NCBI GenBank assembly: GCA_036346205.1
Contig: JARFJB010002412.1
Coordinates: forward strand, 762,501-826,500
Source of the DNA: Vesta saturnalis
Taxonomy: Eukaryota > Arthropoda > Insecta > Coleoptera > Lampyridae
Direction of reading: 5' to 3'
Length of the DNA stretch: 64,000 bases
Made by a program: the position numbers and the translations under genes. Positions 22,326 through 35,149 of this stretch are shown here, in pieces. Within the stretch, counting starts at the first letter, position 1, and the number at the start of each line of letters is the position of its first letter. The notes beneath the pieces are model-generated. The model made no database searches. It saw only the letters and a list, made by a program, of their open reading frames with translations, and was not told the DNA's origin.

Positions 22326-24222
22326 TCTAGGTTGAATATCAACGTAGTGGTGTGTACATATTTGAACCGACATTACGAGGAGGATCAATTTCATTTAATT
22401 GAAAGTTATTCATTGTACGTATTGGTAGGTACGTCCTATAACAATTACATTAATCAAGTGCCAAAAAAAGAGATCGTATTAATAAAAATTGGGTTTAAAG
22501 TAATTAACGTCGTCATTACAGTGTACCAACTAAACGAAATTATTTGTATTGAATACAAAGCAGATGTCAAATTAATTGATTGTAACCACCATACACATTA
22601 CTTATTTACTTCGACTGTCGAAAATACTTATAAATTACCCAGCTCAACGAAAGCCTTTAATATTAAAAGGAGGTAAAATTCTTCAATACTTTATAATATT
22701 AAAGATCTTGTTGCGCGTTGTTAATTATCATAATTTCTCAAAAACTCATGAGAATGAATGAATGATATATGAGATCGAAACCGGTTGAACATAAATATAA
22801 ATTAAATTCAATTAGTTGGTGAAATGTATGTGTATAACTTCTCGGATTAACATAACGTTTTTACTAATGATACAATCACAAAATAAAACCTGGGTTCCTT
22901 ATTTAATGATACCGGTCTTGTTAAGTTTGAAGTTTTAATAACTTGGGCTTCCTTGTGTAATTATATTCAATTAAGAATAAGTTTGGCAACATTAGCACTT
23001 ATGGAAGCAATATTGAAATTAAGATTATGCGGTATGAAGGTGTTAATAACTTACTTCCATTTGACAACAGAGTATTTAATAATAAGTTTGTTGTAAAAGG
23101 ACCATCAGCTAATCCTCTGCTATTGCGTAGTAGTTCACCGTACTTATCGGACTATGAACTAATCTAGTGCAATTCCGTTTTTTTAGACGTTTTTTGTTAT
23201 AAGAAGTGTAAGCATAAACTTACGTTTGAGTCTTAAGCATGTTCATTCAGAATATCATAAACGATGCAATGTTAGATACACATTCTCCTCCCTGGTGCTG
23301 TCATACACAGGGTACACGATGATTGTATTTGTGCAACATGATAATTAGTAGGTGAATTGAATCAAAATAATAATTTATTCTATATGTATTTCTGTAATTC
23401 CTTGCCAATAGTTAATATACGTACAGTTAATTAGGAAAATACAGTTTTGATCGTCGTTATTTTTAGATCAATTTATTTATTTTCAAAAACATCGTTATGA
23501 AAATATGTTGTAATATCTTAACTAATTACAGCAAGATCTCAACTGCGCTATGGAGATGAGGTGTAGCTATATTTTTTTAATGTAAAGTAAAATCCTACAG
23601 TAAAAATATATATTTTTTTAAATTAAATCCTCACCTCACCAACATTTCGTAGAACTCAACTTGTAAAGGACAGGGATTTTCTTGGCAGCAGGTTTAACTT
23701 TTCTCATCACACTTCCAGCCTAAGTCGCTCTAGCGATGTTTGAATTTGTCATAACAAACTTTCCAATGTTACTGCTCTTAGTACTTTTACAACAGCACCT
23801 GGAATACTGGTAACAGATTAGCATTATCACAAATACGAAATGAATAATAAAATGACTATACAAAAGAGTTTGTTGTTTAAATTTTTATCTTTTTAATGTA
23901 GCTATAATGAGCAAGTGGTGTATGATTTTTACAGCATAATTTTGATATAATATTTCTTTAAAAATGAGAGCGTAATAAACTAAAAACTTCTACTCTATTA
24001 CAACCGAATGTTTATGTTCCGAATTGCTTGCGTGTTTTTCATTAGATATTATGCTATTTCCACAATATTTCACATATCAATGATATACAATTTATGTATG
24101 TCAATGTCTCGTATAATTAAAATACTTATCTTTTGGGTATTATATCGTGTAATTTTTATGTATCTTTTGTATAAATTTAAACACTAATTCTTAACGATAT
24201 TGCAATTCTTGTGTAGCGTATA
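22326..24222. other. AT-rich, no gene recognised
   Basis: A 114-codon frame at 22332-22676 (+) begins just outside the PolB element. It has no recognisable motif, and I do not call it. Otherwise only short frames occur. Confidence 0.4.
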
Positions 24223-24942
24223 ATGGCGATTACGGGCGGTCGTCCGCCTGAGCACCTTTGTTCAAAATGTAATTTAGATATTGAAAAAGAACCTTTTGTG
24301 CAGTGTTTTAAAATCTGTGGGAAATATCTGCACATATACTGTGCTGAAAACATGCCATGTTTAAAATATGTGTGAATGACTGTTATAATGTGCCCTATGG
24401 CGGAATCATCTCAAAATTGGAATCAGTTATACATAACTCGAATTTAGAAGAAAATTTATTGCAAAGATTAGAATATAAGAATCTATCAGATAGTCAATCG
24501 CAGTCTACAAACAACGTTTCATGTGATAAAGAATTACCGGTTGTTATGCTTCCTCGTTATGAGAGCTTTAAAGAAATAATATTCACCTCTGGAATTATTT
24601 GTATTAATGAGTTATTTGGACCACTCGGCAAACAAATATGTACAAATACGCCTGTGGCTGCCATCTGGCATGAAGGTGTAGCCGGTCGTAATAAATTGGA
24701 CGTAAGGTTAACATTCTATAACTTTTTCCTACTCTATAGAGATGCTGCAGAAGTAACGTTATGGATGGACAATTGTGCAGCGCAGAATAAAAATTGGATC
24801 TTGTACTGATTTTCTTGTGAACTCATCTGAAGTAAATTGCAACTTATTTAAATTTAAATATTTGGAAACCGGCCACACCTTTATGTCGGCGGACTCATTC
24901 CACTACCAGGTGGAGAAAATCACTAAAACAGAAAAAAAGTAA
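24223..24942 (+). pseudogene. Transposon-associated protein fragment (DUF7869-like)
   Basis: It starts MAITGGRPPEHLCSKCN with a PHD-like Cys pattern (CSKC...CFKICGKYLHIYC) and stops near 24374. A shifted frame (24357-24809) contains AIWHEGVAGRNKLDV, then LWMDNCAAQNKNW. After another break, YLETGHTFMSADSFHYQVE follows to 24942. This order is familiar from a large animal family of unknown function that is repeated like a transposon. I recall it as DUF7869, without certainty. The LWxDNCxxQNKNW and GHTxMxxDSxH blocks could be metal-binding catalytic motifs of a DDE-like nuclease, which is inference. The middle of the usual protein is missing between 24374 and 24540, so this is a shortened, dead copy. 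Confidence 0.55.
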
Positions 24943-25036
24943 ATTATTATAAGTTTTTGTTATGAACGAATAAGTTCAAAGGTAAATATGTAATTAAAAA
25001 TTATTACTAATTTTATTGAATACATAAATAAAAAGT

Positions 25037-25110
25037 TACCTCGAGTAGGATTTGAACCTACGATCTGTACTTTGCTAGAGTACCGCGCTAACCAACTGCG
25101 CCATCAAGGT
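25037..25110 (-). tRNA. tRNA gene, anticodon AGC (Ala), atypical body
   Basis: The 74-nt cloverleaf is complete. The acceptor stem pairs 7/7 (one G-U), the D stem is GCGC/GCGC, the anticodon stem GTACT/AGTAC and the T stem GTAGG/CCTAC. T8, A14, G18G19, A21 and TTC at 54-56 are all present. Loop CTAGCAA gives anticodon AGC. A run of five T's follows within a few bases and would end Pol III transcription. No intron is seen. The acceptor has C3-G70 and not the G3-U70 pair that marks alanine tRNAs, so charging with alanine is doubtful. It may instead be the tRNA-derived head of a SINE. Confidence 0.7.
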
Positions 25111-25197
25111 TCAAACCTCAGTCGATGTAAATTTTGTCTTTATGTATGTAGAAGTGATGCAATATCGGAAGGATTCAGACTTACCAAAGCAACTTGA

Positions 25198-25198
<1 letters not shown>

Positions 25199-25242
<44 letters not shown>
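25199..25242. repeat. (AT)n microsatellite at LINE 5' edge
   Basis: A pure AT tract lies immediately upstream of the truncated LINE. Confidence 0.9.
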
Positions 25243-25246
<4 letters not shown>

Positions 25247-25250
25247 AACT

Positions 25251-27114
25251 ATGATATCTAAGACAAAAATTATATATAATAACACATTAATCAATTCGGC
25301 TCTCAATAAATCGAAAGCTGCTTGGAAAATTATCAACACAGAGTGCTGCACTGATTCAAAGATCACGTCAATCAACTTTCGTGATAATCTAGGTAACTTA
25401 ATTGCATCCCCGCAGATAATAGCTGAAATGTTTGTAATCCATTTCACATCTACTAATGATAGAGTCTATGACAGTAACAAATGCAATTTTAATCAAATGG
25501 TGTCATGTAACTTTTTCACCACACCAACCTATCCTATTTAAGTTCACCAAACTATCTTAGAAATCGCTCGTAAGCAGTCGGCGGGTTTGGACAATGTTCC
25601 AAGGTCTTTACTTAAGTTTGTTGCAAAAGATGTAGGTACTCCTCTAACAAACGTTATCAATACCAGTTTTGTCTCTGGTATTTTTCCCGAGCAGTTAACA
25701 CATGCAGCTACTATACCCATTTTCAAAAAAGGCGATAAAACGAATGCTAACTATCGACCTATATCTCTCCTATCTGTGTTTGCCAAGATCATAGAAAAAA
25801 TAGTTTATAAGGGCTTATATAACTATCTCGCTGAGAATAACATTTTAAGCAATAGTCAATACGGTCTCATGTCTGGTAAGTTTACTGGTGATGCGATTTT
25901 TCCAACATTACCATTATTAATTCTTTAGATGTGCGCAAAATTACTGCGGGATATATTTCGACTTATCCAAGGCGTTTGATTCACTCAGTCACAAAACACG
26001 TATTGATAATGGTACTCCTATAGTATTAGAGGAATTGCACTACATTTTTTAAAAGTTATTTGACCAATCGATCCGTAAAAGTATGTATCAAACAAGAAGT
26101 TAATAAAGAAATTACGTCTATCTTTTCAAATAACAAATATCTCTTGAAAGGAGTACCCCAAGGTTCTATATTAGGTCCTCTTCTTTTCCTTCTATATATT
26201 ACTGATCTACCAATGGCTCTTCAACTATCATAGGTATATTTATTTGCTGATGACACATCACTTATTATTTCCGACTATTCGTATGACACAGCAGTAACCA
26301 AGAGCAATGTGGTCTCAGATAAAATGTTTCAGTAGTGTGAAGAAAATTCCTTAAAAATCAATGCCCTGAAAGCAGAATTGATGCAGTTTCAAAAAGGTCC
26401 TAACCATATAAAAGCATGTACGTTACATTAAATCTGAAGTCTATACACGTTTCAAGTTGTATTAGGTTTTTGGGACTCCTGATTGACAGCAACTTGCAGT
26501 TCAAGACCCACATTTAAGTCTTAGTTAAAAAGTTCAATGAAGCATGTTATGTAATCAGAAATCCTCGAAATTAGGCCAGCCTTGATGTTCTCGTTACTTA
26601 CTACTATGTCTATCTGCATTCCATTTTAAACTATGGAATATTATTTTGGGATTCTTTGAGTTTTATAACGTATGTTTTCGCTGCTCAAAAGCAAATAATT
26701 TGATGTATGCTAAGATTAGGGCCACGTGAACCTAGTGAACCTCTATTTAAGCGTTTGAATATCCTGCCACTTACTACGCTGTATAGTTACAATTTAATCT
26801 GCTTTTCCAGGCGTAATATCACTATGTATAAAAAAAATTGTGATTACTACACAGCTGATGGCAATGTTCAAACCGGTTTTGCTAATAAACTACGCATTCC
26901 TGCGCATTGTTCAGATTTTTTGAAAAGGATGTTAAATACAGATCTACTAAACTGTACAATGATTTACCGCAATACATATTATCTATTAATAATGGTTTTT
27001 TGTTTAAAAAAGTCTTAAAAGATCATTTGCTTAAATTATGCATTTATGACTTCATGATTTTTTTTTGCTTAATTAACTAAATGACAATGTCGATATTCTA
27101 TGATGATAATAAAC

Positions 27115-27151
<37 letters not shown>

Positions 27152-27170
27152 GTTATTATTATTATTATCA
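25251..27170 (+). pseudogene. 5'-truncated non-LTR retrotransposon (Jockey/CR1-like RT)
   Basis: Reverse transcriptase blocks appear in order on +: RKQSAGLDNVPRSLLK (25570), FKKGDKTNANYRPISLLS (25725), GVPQGSILGPLLFLLYI (26150) and LFADDTSL (26240), where FADD is the catalytic motif. Then come the thumb (RFLGLLIDSNLQFKTH) and a C-terminal region near 26710-27018. The endonuclease and any ORF1 are absent, so it is 5'-truncated. Stops and frameshifts interrupt most blocks. The 3' end is a (TTA)n tail at 27112-27170, a usual ending for some LINE clades. The clade call rests on motif style only. Confidence 0.85.
27112..27170. repeat. (TTA)n tail of the LINE
   Basis: Near-perfect TTA repeat with single-base interruptions at the 3' end of the LINE. 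Confidence 0.9.
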
Positions 27171-27339
27171 TTTACTGAGGACGATAACTGTAATTGTTAT
27201 CGAAACCTGAGAATTTATAAAAAGCTAAAAAATACACGATTTAATACCAAGAAGAAAACTATTTTAATTATGTGTGATAATTGTAAAAGTTTTCATTTTC
27301 ATAGATGTTTGCTATTGAAAACACGAATTTGTAACTAAT

Positions 27340-29160
27340 ATTGTAATATAAGTTTGTGTAACTGTTCATTTCAGGGGAATACAATGAGTTAAAGTTGTTT
27401 ATTAAGTTTGAAAATCACCTATATAAAAGAACTTTTGGAAATGTATTATATTAAATATATCTTGTACTTCATTTACTCTAAAATTAGACATATTATTTTT
27501 CTGTGGAACAATAAAGAACATTATTCTTTTATTATAACGACTTTGAATATCGGGTAACGTAATTATTGAAGATAGTTCGTACTTTTATCGTTACTCATAC
27601 CGTTTGCTGTTTCAAATCGTTAAATAAACTCTTCAGCATATTGATCGACATCACTTGGCACAACACATTGTGATTTTAATTTCTTAATCGTTCCATACAA
27701 AAATAATATTCTAATATTCAGAGTATTAATATACCCTTCTTGCCAACTAAACTTTGGCAGAAATTAAAAATGAAATAAGGCGAACATAAACATATGTTAA
27801 CAAATTCAAAATGACACCGAAAATATGCCCAGACTGGTAAATATGCTTATTTTTTTATGATGAGAAGTACACGTCTCTAAAATATAGTGAATATTAGTGG
27901 ACATCGGCCTATAAATTACGACGTAGTATAATTTGTATTTAAGAAATACTCAACTTTACGTAAAATTAAACGCCAATAAAACACGATACCTAAAATGTCT
28001 TCAACGTCACATTGTCTGATGTCTCGCAAGTACAAAGTAAAGATTTGTTACGATCGAATGATACCTATGCTTAGAATGAATTTTTACGGCAATACAAGAG
28101 AAATTAAAAGATGATGCTGCTTGCTTAACTAATGGTAGAAGTGTCGCACTGTTTGCAAATTTTCTGTCATTTACATTATATTCTTATATTGTGATGTAAA
28201 TAGTTTACATTGTATCTAGAAGAGTTATTAACAGAGTGCGGTGGCAGTACGATGATTGACACGTTAAAAATCCCTTACTAAAGGTGGAAATCCTTTAGTA
28301 GAGCAAAATTATAGTGACCGATAGTACTAATACCTATTAGTAATTGACTGTCTCTGTCTCTGTCTCGGTCTCTGTTTCTGTCTCTGTCTCTGTCTCTGTC
28401 TCTGTCTCTGTCTCTGTCTCTGTCTCTGTCTCTGTCCGTTTGTGTGTAGGTCTTTTCCCACAAAATCAAAAAAATGTCATGGATATATTATTTTAATTTT
28501 TTTAGCGTTTATATTAGTTTCTCTGCTACCGTAACGTAGCAGCACGGAATATACCACATATATTTGTTGACAATGTTAGCTAAATATACAAATGTCACAC
28601 TTTTAAATATTGACCATTTATATGTAAATATCTCAATAGTATGTTTGTAGATTATCTTATGTAGATGTCATTCATGTAGTATAATATCCTGAACAACCAC
28701 ATATTAGATCGGCTCCCAAATTTCACTTCGCAACAAAGAAAAATGTTCATGTTAGTCCGCATTTGAAACCTATACATTTTACACTATCTACATTAAATTA
28801 AATTGTGTTTTCTTTTCTAATTAACCGATGTTTTGAGCTGGCTAGATAAAGTACAACTGAGTTTCTTATCTCCTCGTCAGTAGTTGTTGTGTGTCGTCCT
28901 CTAGTAGCCTCTGAAAAAAAATACATTGTATTAAAACTGTATTCCAAAAAATCTGTTTTAACCTTGACTTTTTTTAAGATTAAAAAGTCTTTCATATTTA
29001 AATTGTGTACATTTGGGAAATAGTTTTGAAGCGTGCCTATTCCCACAATTCGTCTGTAAATATTTACTACAATTGTGAGAAATCGTACAATTATACATAC
29101 ATATGATGTACAGAATGTGGAATATTTATTATTTGGAAGAGACATGATTAGAAATGTAAA
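27340..29160. other. AT-rich, no gene recognised apart from a microsatellite
   Basis: Short frames only. A 115-codon minus frame at 28798-29145 shows no motif. The hexanucleotide array at 28347-28437 is listed separately. Confidence 0.45.
28347..28437. repeat. (TCTGTC)n microsatellite
   Basis: About 15 units of CTGTCT with a few substitutions. Confidence 0.93.
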
Positions 29161-29164
29161 TATA

Positions 29165-29790
29165 TAGTCCGGGTTCAGGTGTACATCCGTGGGCTAGTTC
29201 GTGAAGCAAGTTTGGGAGATGCCTCATTCTCTTTGTTTTGATGTGGAGAAACATATTTTCTATGGTGACAGCTTCCAACGTCGTGCAGACGGGCGCTACA
29301 GCCTAAAAACAAAATGGCGGCCGCTCGGCGGTTCCCATCGCCGCTTTCCCCCTATAACTTCTTAAATATCGGTTTTACGTCAAATTGACTTATTTTCAAA
29401 ATTGTTCAGCGTAAAATATTGCACCGAAATAGTCTTTTAATTTTTTAATTTTGTAGTTATGGTGACGGAGAAACAGGGGGGAAGAAGTAAAATGGCGGAC
29501 GCTCGGCTGTCTCCGTCGTCGTTTTTCTCCTATAACTTTTTAACAATTAGTTTTACGTCAAATTAGTCTATTTCCAAAATTGTTCAGCGTAAAATTTTGC
29601 ATCGGAGTATTCTCTACAGTTTGTCATCCAAGAGTTAGGGGAGCGGGAAAACCGGACGGAATCAGTGTAACCTGATTGCTGCTCGGCGACCGCTTGGCGG
29701 TTCCCGTCGACGTGTTCCCGCTATAACTTCGTAAATATGAATTTTACGTCAAATAATCTTATTTCCAAAAACGTTCTGCATAAAATTTTT
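29165..29790 (+). repeat. Left TIR with three ~178-bp units
   Basis: The GGCGGCCGCTCGG-type motif recurs near 29311, 29489 and 29667, a period of about 178 bp. Each unit ends with a TTCAAAATTGTTCAGCGTAAAA-like block. Confidence 0.85.
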
Positions 29791-30007
29791 TTTTTACAAC
29801 TATTACAAAAAATTTGAAAGTTGATACTGATAAAGTTATGGTATATTTTATAGATTTTGGAAAGACAAACCGTTTTGAATAAAATTACAAAGCAAAATAT
29901 TATTTTAATTGTTTTCGAAGCAGTTTTGAATCGAGATTTCAGATTTATATGTTTTTTGTTTTTTTCTCCAGACGGACCAAAATAAAATATTACAATGAAC
30001 CCTGTTT

Positions 30008-33000
30008 ATGATTGTCAACTACCAAAAAAAAGCGGAAAATTACAACAATCCTGCTTGTTTCATTTGCAATTCTGTGACTTCTGAAAAATTGGTTGTAAGC
30101 CCTGCAGATCCAAGTTACGAAAAACTCAAGGATTCTATTCTTCAGCGAGCTGAGCGTGGGGAACACAGGTACAGTAGTATTGTTGCCAGATTTCATGATT
30201 TTTCGGTGTTTGTTCTCAAAGAAAATGACTGTAAATGGCATAGGTCTTGCTATCAGAGCACTACGACAAAAACAGCTCTTCAAAGGCCGAAACCTGTGAA
30301 TATAGAGATACTTCCAGAACCACAAACAGAAGAGAATGATGAGTCGCAACCATCAGTTTCTACTGAAGAGGTAAACACGAAGTTTACTAGATCTCAAGCT
30401 ATAAATTATGATAAAGATTTTTGTTTCTTTTGCGATCATCCTAGTTTTCGTGGACACAAACTTAGGAGAGTAGCCACCGATAATGCAGGGAAAAATCTAC
30501 GGGAAGCCATAGAATTCACTAATAATGATAAGTTTCGAGTTCGACTCAATGAGGCTATAAATCCAAACGACGCGCACGCAATTGATATCTTGTACCACAA
30601 AGAGTGCTGGAACGAACAAGTCACTAATGTGCTGCGTTCTGCGGATCCTGCATCCGTTAGAATGAAGTTTGATGAAAACAATAACGTCTCCTTAATCGGA
30701 GTATCAGTAGAATTCTTAAGTATCGTTCAGGAGGCATTAGAGTCAGGTAAAATTTTTAGCATGAAAACTTTGGAAAATTTTTACTCAGACATTTGCTTGT
30801 CGCTTAATATACTTGAGGATCTTGTAATGTCTCGAAAAGACCTGAAAATTTTTATTAAAACCGAACTGTCTGAACTAGAATTAGAATTTTCACGGCCAAC
30901 ACAATTGAATAAAAGCGAAAGAGTGTCCATAAAACGAGCTCGAGATAAAATACTGTCTGAAGCGGAGGTTTTTGGATGTAACCAAAAGAAAGACATGTAA
31001 GTACTTTTTGAAGCTGCTGATATTCTAAGGAAACTGGCAATAAAATCCAAGCAATGGGCATTTGATGGTTCAGTTTCAGATGATCTCACAAAAATTATTC
31101 CCCAAGAAATGAAACTTCTTTATAAGTGGATTGTTCAAGGTCATAAGACATTAGCGTCCGAAGGAACTTCGAAAAACGACAAAATAGAATAGCGAGCAAA
31201 TAATATGAGTCAAATCCTTCTTTGCAACACTCTGTCTAGGACTGTCTAGGCTAAAAATAAAAAATCAAAACATTTTGAAAATAAACGAAAGTTGCGACTG
31301 CAAGTAGCTTGTGGGTTAACAGTTCATAACTTAACAAGTAGTAAATTATTAATTAAATTTATGCACGATTTAGGATGTAGTACTGATTACAGCCGAGTTC
31401 TAAAGCTTGACAATAAAATCGCCGCTTGTGTGATGCAAGAAATTATGGAAAACGGTGGAATTTATGTGCCTCCGGAGATAGCTTCGGATAGGTTAATTCA
31501 CTGTGACATTGATAATATTGATTTCTCCGAAGACACCGTTGACGGTAAAAATACTTTCCATGGCACATCGATGGTGGTTTATCAGGTGAAGCACACTGGT
31601 GATGCTTTGGCTTCAGTAAGTTTGTCATTTCTGAAGGACTCTCCACAAAACACTTTCGACGGTTGTTTGCCGACCTTGATTCCGTTCTCATAACCTCCAA
31701 ATTGGAAAACGTGTAGCCCTAACCTATCTTCTACCGCCCCCAAAATCTATAGTTACTCCGTAAAAGATGCTGTTTGTGATAATTTATTATTCTTGGGTTT
31801 TCTTACGCAAATACATTTTAAGTAATAGTGATCTTTTTGAATCGTGTCCCACTTGGTCAGCGTTCCACAGTCTGATTCATGATATTAAAAACGTCTCCAG
31901 AGTTTCCTTGTTGCCAGTAATGCCCAACCCTCCAACGAGTGAATCGGTCCAGTTAACAGCAACAAATTATCTCGAAAAATTGACAAAAACTGTAAATGCA
32001 ACACAAAGAAAAACTGTTTTAACGGCTGATATGGCCATTTATAAACCCTTAAAATAACTGGAAATGGCTAAAAGTGACTGCCAAAAGAAGTGGATTTTCA
32101 AACCCGGAGAACTGCACATCATAATCGCGCAACTGCGCACTCTCGGGGATTTTATAAAAGGAAGCGGTTTGCCAGAGATATGGGTGAAATGTGATTTATA
32201 GTCTGTGGCAACGATGAAACAAATTCTAGAGGGACGACATGTGAGGAGAGGGATTGAAGCTCACATCACCACATCGTGTGCCTTAAATACTTTGCTTTTG
32301 GAAGAATTTGAGAGAGAAAATCCGAAAGTAAGTGATTCACTGAAAACTAAGTTGTAGAAACTCGCTACTACAGTTCAATGCAATCAAAATGCGGAGGTTA
32401 AACATACGCAAAAACAATTAGTGGCCGTGATAGAGGAGAAAAGTGTTCTTGAAAAGCTCAACAGTTTCATTAGTTCCAGAACCGCTTCGTAACTTCTTTT
32501 TCAGTTTGCATGTACTTACATCGAAATGGTAAACGATATGCTGTGCTTTTTAAAAGGTGTCAGAACAGCAAACTGGAAGCTTAGCTTGGGTTCTTTGCAC
32601 AATTTTTTAAAATACTTTTTTGCTTTCAACAAGACCAATTACTGACGTATGATATCTCTCGGAAATGGAAAGACTTAAATTCACGGACCCAGAAATTTTT
32701 CTAGAAGGGAATTGGGTAGTTAATCAAAATGAAGTGCCCTTTTGCGCTCTTTGTGACGATGAAGACCTAGAACACAAAAATAAAGAATTAAAGGCCCAAG
32801 ATAGTCTCGTTGGCATCACTCAGAATGACAACGCCCGCAATTGGTTTTTTTTAGTGAGTCCAGAACTGAACAGAATAACTGATGAAACCAAAAAATTGAT
32901 TGGTATGAAAAGTGAGGTCTGAAAAAAACATCATGAAGCATCCATAAAAATTCAGAGACGCCAGGACTCTAATGTGCTGAAAATTAAGGTGGAGCTTCAA

Positions 33001-34751
33001 AATTCTACAAATCTATTTAAAAGCGGAAGTGAAGAATTGATCCATATCTTATCTCAGCGCATTTTTCCAGACGAAATAAAAAATTTTGTGACAAACGTTG
33101 CCACGATTGGCAAGGATTTATAAGAAACATTTTCTTCTCAGCGTATTGAAAGGACAAGTTAAAATTTTGGGAGTCAATAAACAAAATAAAAACTGCGACT
33201 TTCTCTGCCTGCGCTAAAAAACCACAAACCACAAAAAGTAACATCATTGCCAAGAGGACAGATTTTGCCCTAATTTCTAGATTGTTGATAGCATCTAGAA
33301 CCAGGAAAGATACAGATGTAAAATTTGGCATAAGTACTTATGAATTTTCTGCGCTACCAAAATCATTGTTCAGCCCAGATGGCAACATGCATCACTGTCT
33401 TAATAAATCAAAACTGTTCGGATCGTTAGAAACTCTTTCTAAAAAAACCGAAGAAAAATGTGGTGAAGATGATCCTCCACCGGTGCAAAACTGCGAAGAA
33501 CCTGAAATAGGAGAGAAAAAGGCGGCAATAGTTGATGGAATGGCACTTCTGCACACATATCATAAACCCACTGGAGTAAAATCCTGTGAAGACCTCGGCG
33601 TTCAATTCTGTAGTTGGCTGATTAAGAAATTTGACAGTTATGATAACGTGCATATTGTTTTTGATACTTACATAGAAGATTCTTTGAAAAAAACAACTAG
33701 ACAAACGAGGCAGCGTGTCAAAGATTCTGTACAGTATAACATTTCGAAAGACAGTAAAATTGCCACCATCTCTATGACTAAATTACTTTCTCATGAAAAA
33801 ACCAAAGATGACCTTACCGAATTTCTGGCATTGCATATCTTAAAAGGCGCATGTAACAATGCAAAGAAGTACATAGTTAGTTGGCGGAACTTGGCTCGCT
33901 CGTCAGACGGCACGGATGCCACTAGTCTGCAGACCATGCAGGAGGAGGCAGGCACAAAAATCATCCTCCATGCAGCATACCTCGCAAAACAAGGGGTAAA
34001 AGAGACGATACTGATGTTGTCATTTTAATATTAAGAAGAATTCCCCAACTAACGCCACACGTTGGAATCTTTCTCGGACCAGGCATGAAAAAATACGTCA
34101 ATCTCCATTTACTGTCGGGTGCAGATATTACCGGTTGTTTTGCAAACAAAGGAAAGTTAACTTGGTGGAAATCGTTTCAAACTGCTGATAAGCGGTTTTA
34201 GAGGCTCTTGCGGAACTAGGGACTACTCCAACTCTTCCTGAGGACGCCGAAATCGCCTTGAAGAATTAATTTGCCAGGTTTATATACCCAGAACAAACTT
34301 GACTGATGTAGGCGAAGCAAGATGGTGGCTTTTTACAAAAAAGCAATGCCAAGATGAAAGCCTTTCACCAACAAGAGCTGCTTTAAATACTGCGTTACTT
34401 AGGGCTCATCTTCAAGCATTCGAATGGAACCAAGATACGATCCAGCATCCTCAAAAACTGTCACCGTTGAATTATGGTTGGAGAAAAACAGAAGAAAGCT
34501 ACGAACCCATTCCATGTGAACTCCCTTGTGCTCCGGACCTTGTTTGGGAGCTTTGCCGCTGTTCTTGCTCTCAAAAACGTTGCGCTCCACCTTGCTCATG
34601 TAGAAATCAAGGCCTAACGTGCACGGAGATGTGTAAATGCGAAGGAAATCAAGCATTGTGCGATAATTTTGAGAATTAGGAAAAGGAAAAAGAAGAAGAA
34701 GACGATGTTATTGTAGGGCTTGATCACATGAGTGACGAAGAGGACGAGTGA
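30008..34751 (+). pseudogene. Large uncharacterised element protein with zinc-binding ends
   Basis: About 1,580 codons in one direction. The first 330 codons are open and carry two Cys/His clusters (ACFICNS...WHRSCY and CFFCDHPS...YHKECW). Later blocks are LAVGL-like (31300), GIYVPPEIASDRL (31460), HGTSMVVYQ (31560), FKPGELHIIIAQLRTLGDF (32100), ILEGRHVRRGIEAH (32224), DGMALLHTY (33534) and QEEAGTKIILHA (33940). The C-terminus is Cys-rich (CRCSC...CAPPCSCRNQGLTC...MCKC) and then acidic. I know this architecture as a large, mostly unannotated family scattered in insects and cnidarians. The HEEADTKI-type block suggests a PIN/flap-nuclease-like fold, which is inference. Here an expected Asp is Gly. 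Stops fall near 31001, 31192, 32055, 32201 and 32356, with several frameshifts. It is the only gene in the element, so it is probably its transposase or replication protein. Confidence 0.6.
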
Positions 34752-35149
34752 AAATGAAATTTAATGGATTTGATATCTAGGTATTTTATGCGTATTTCGT
34801 ACTGGTGCAAACAACGAAAAAAGCAAAAATAAATATTTTTTTATTTTTTTTATTTTTATTTTTTTCCCCTTTAAGGTGCTGATAAAGTTTTTGAAAGTAG
34901 AAAATAATCACATTATTGTAACAGTTAAAATATTTTTTAAAAAAGAGCAGAATAATACCAAAGATAAAAGACAAGCAAATAAAGTTATATTGTTTAGTAG
35001 CCACCTCCTCAATTTGTATTATTTTTATATAGATAAGCTGTTTCAACTTTTAATAAGCCAAACGGTCTAAAAGTACTTCTTTTTTTTTACACTAGCAAAA
35101 TATTTTTCAAAGAGAGATTCTGGGTGCAAAATTGACATTTACGAAGTTA

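Noticed and set aside
22332..22676. 114-codon + frame next to the PolB element
   Set aside because: No motif, AT-driven composition and no neighbour support. It may be chance.
29311..29790. CpG island or promoter of a host gene
   Set aside because: The GC-rich blocks are the repeated TIR units mirrored at the other end of the element.
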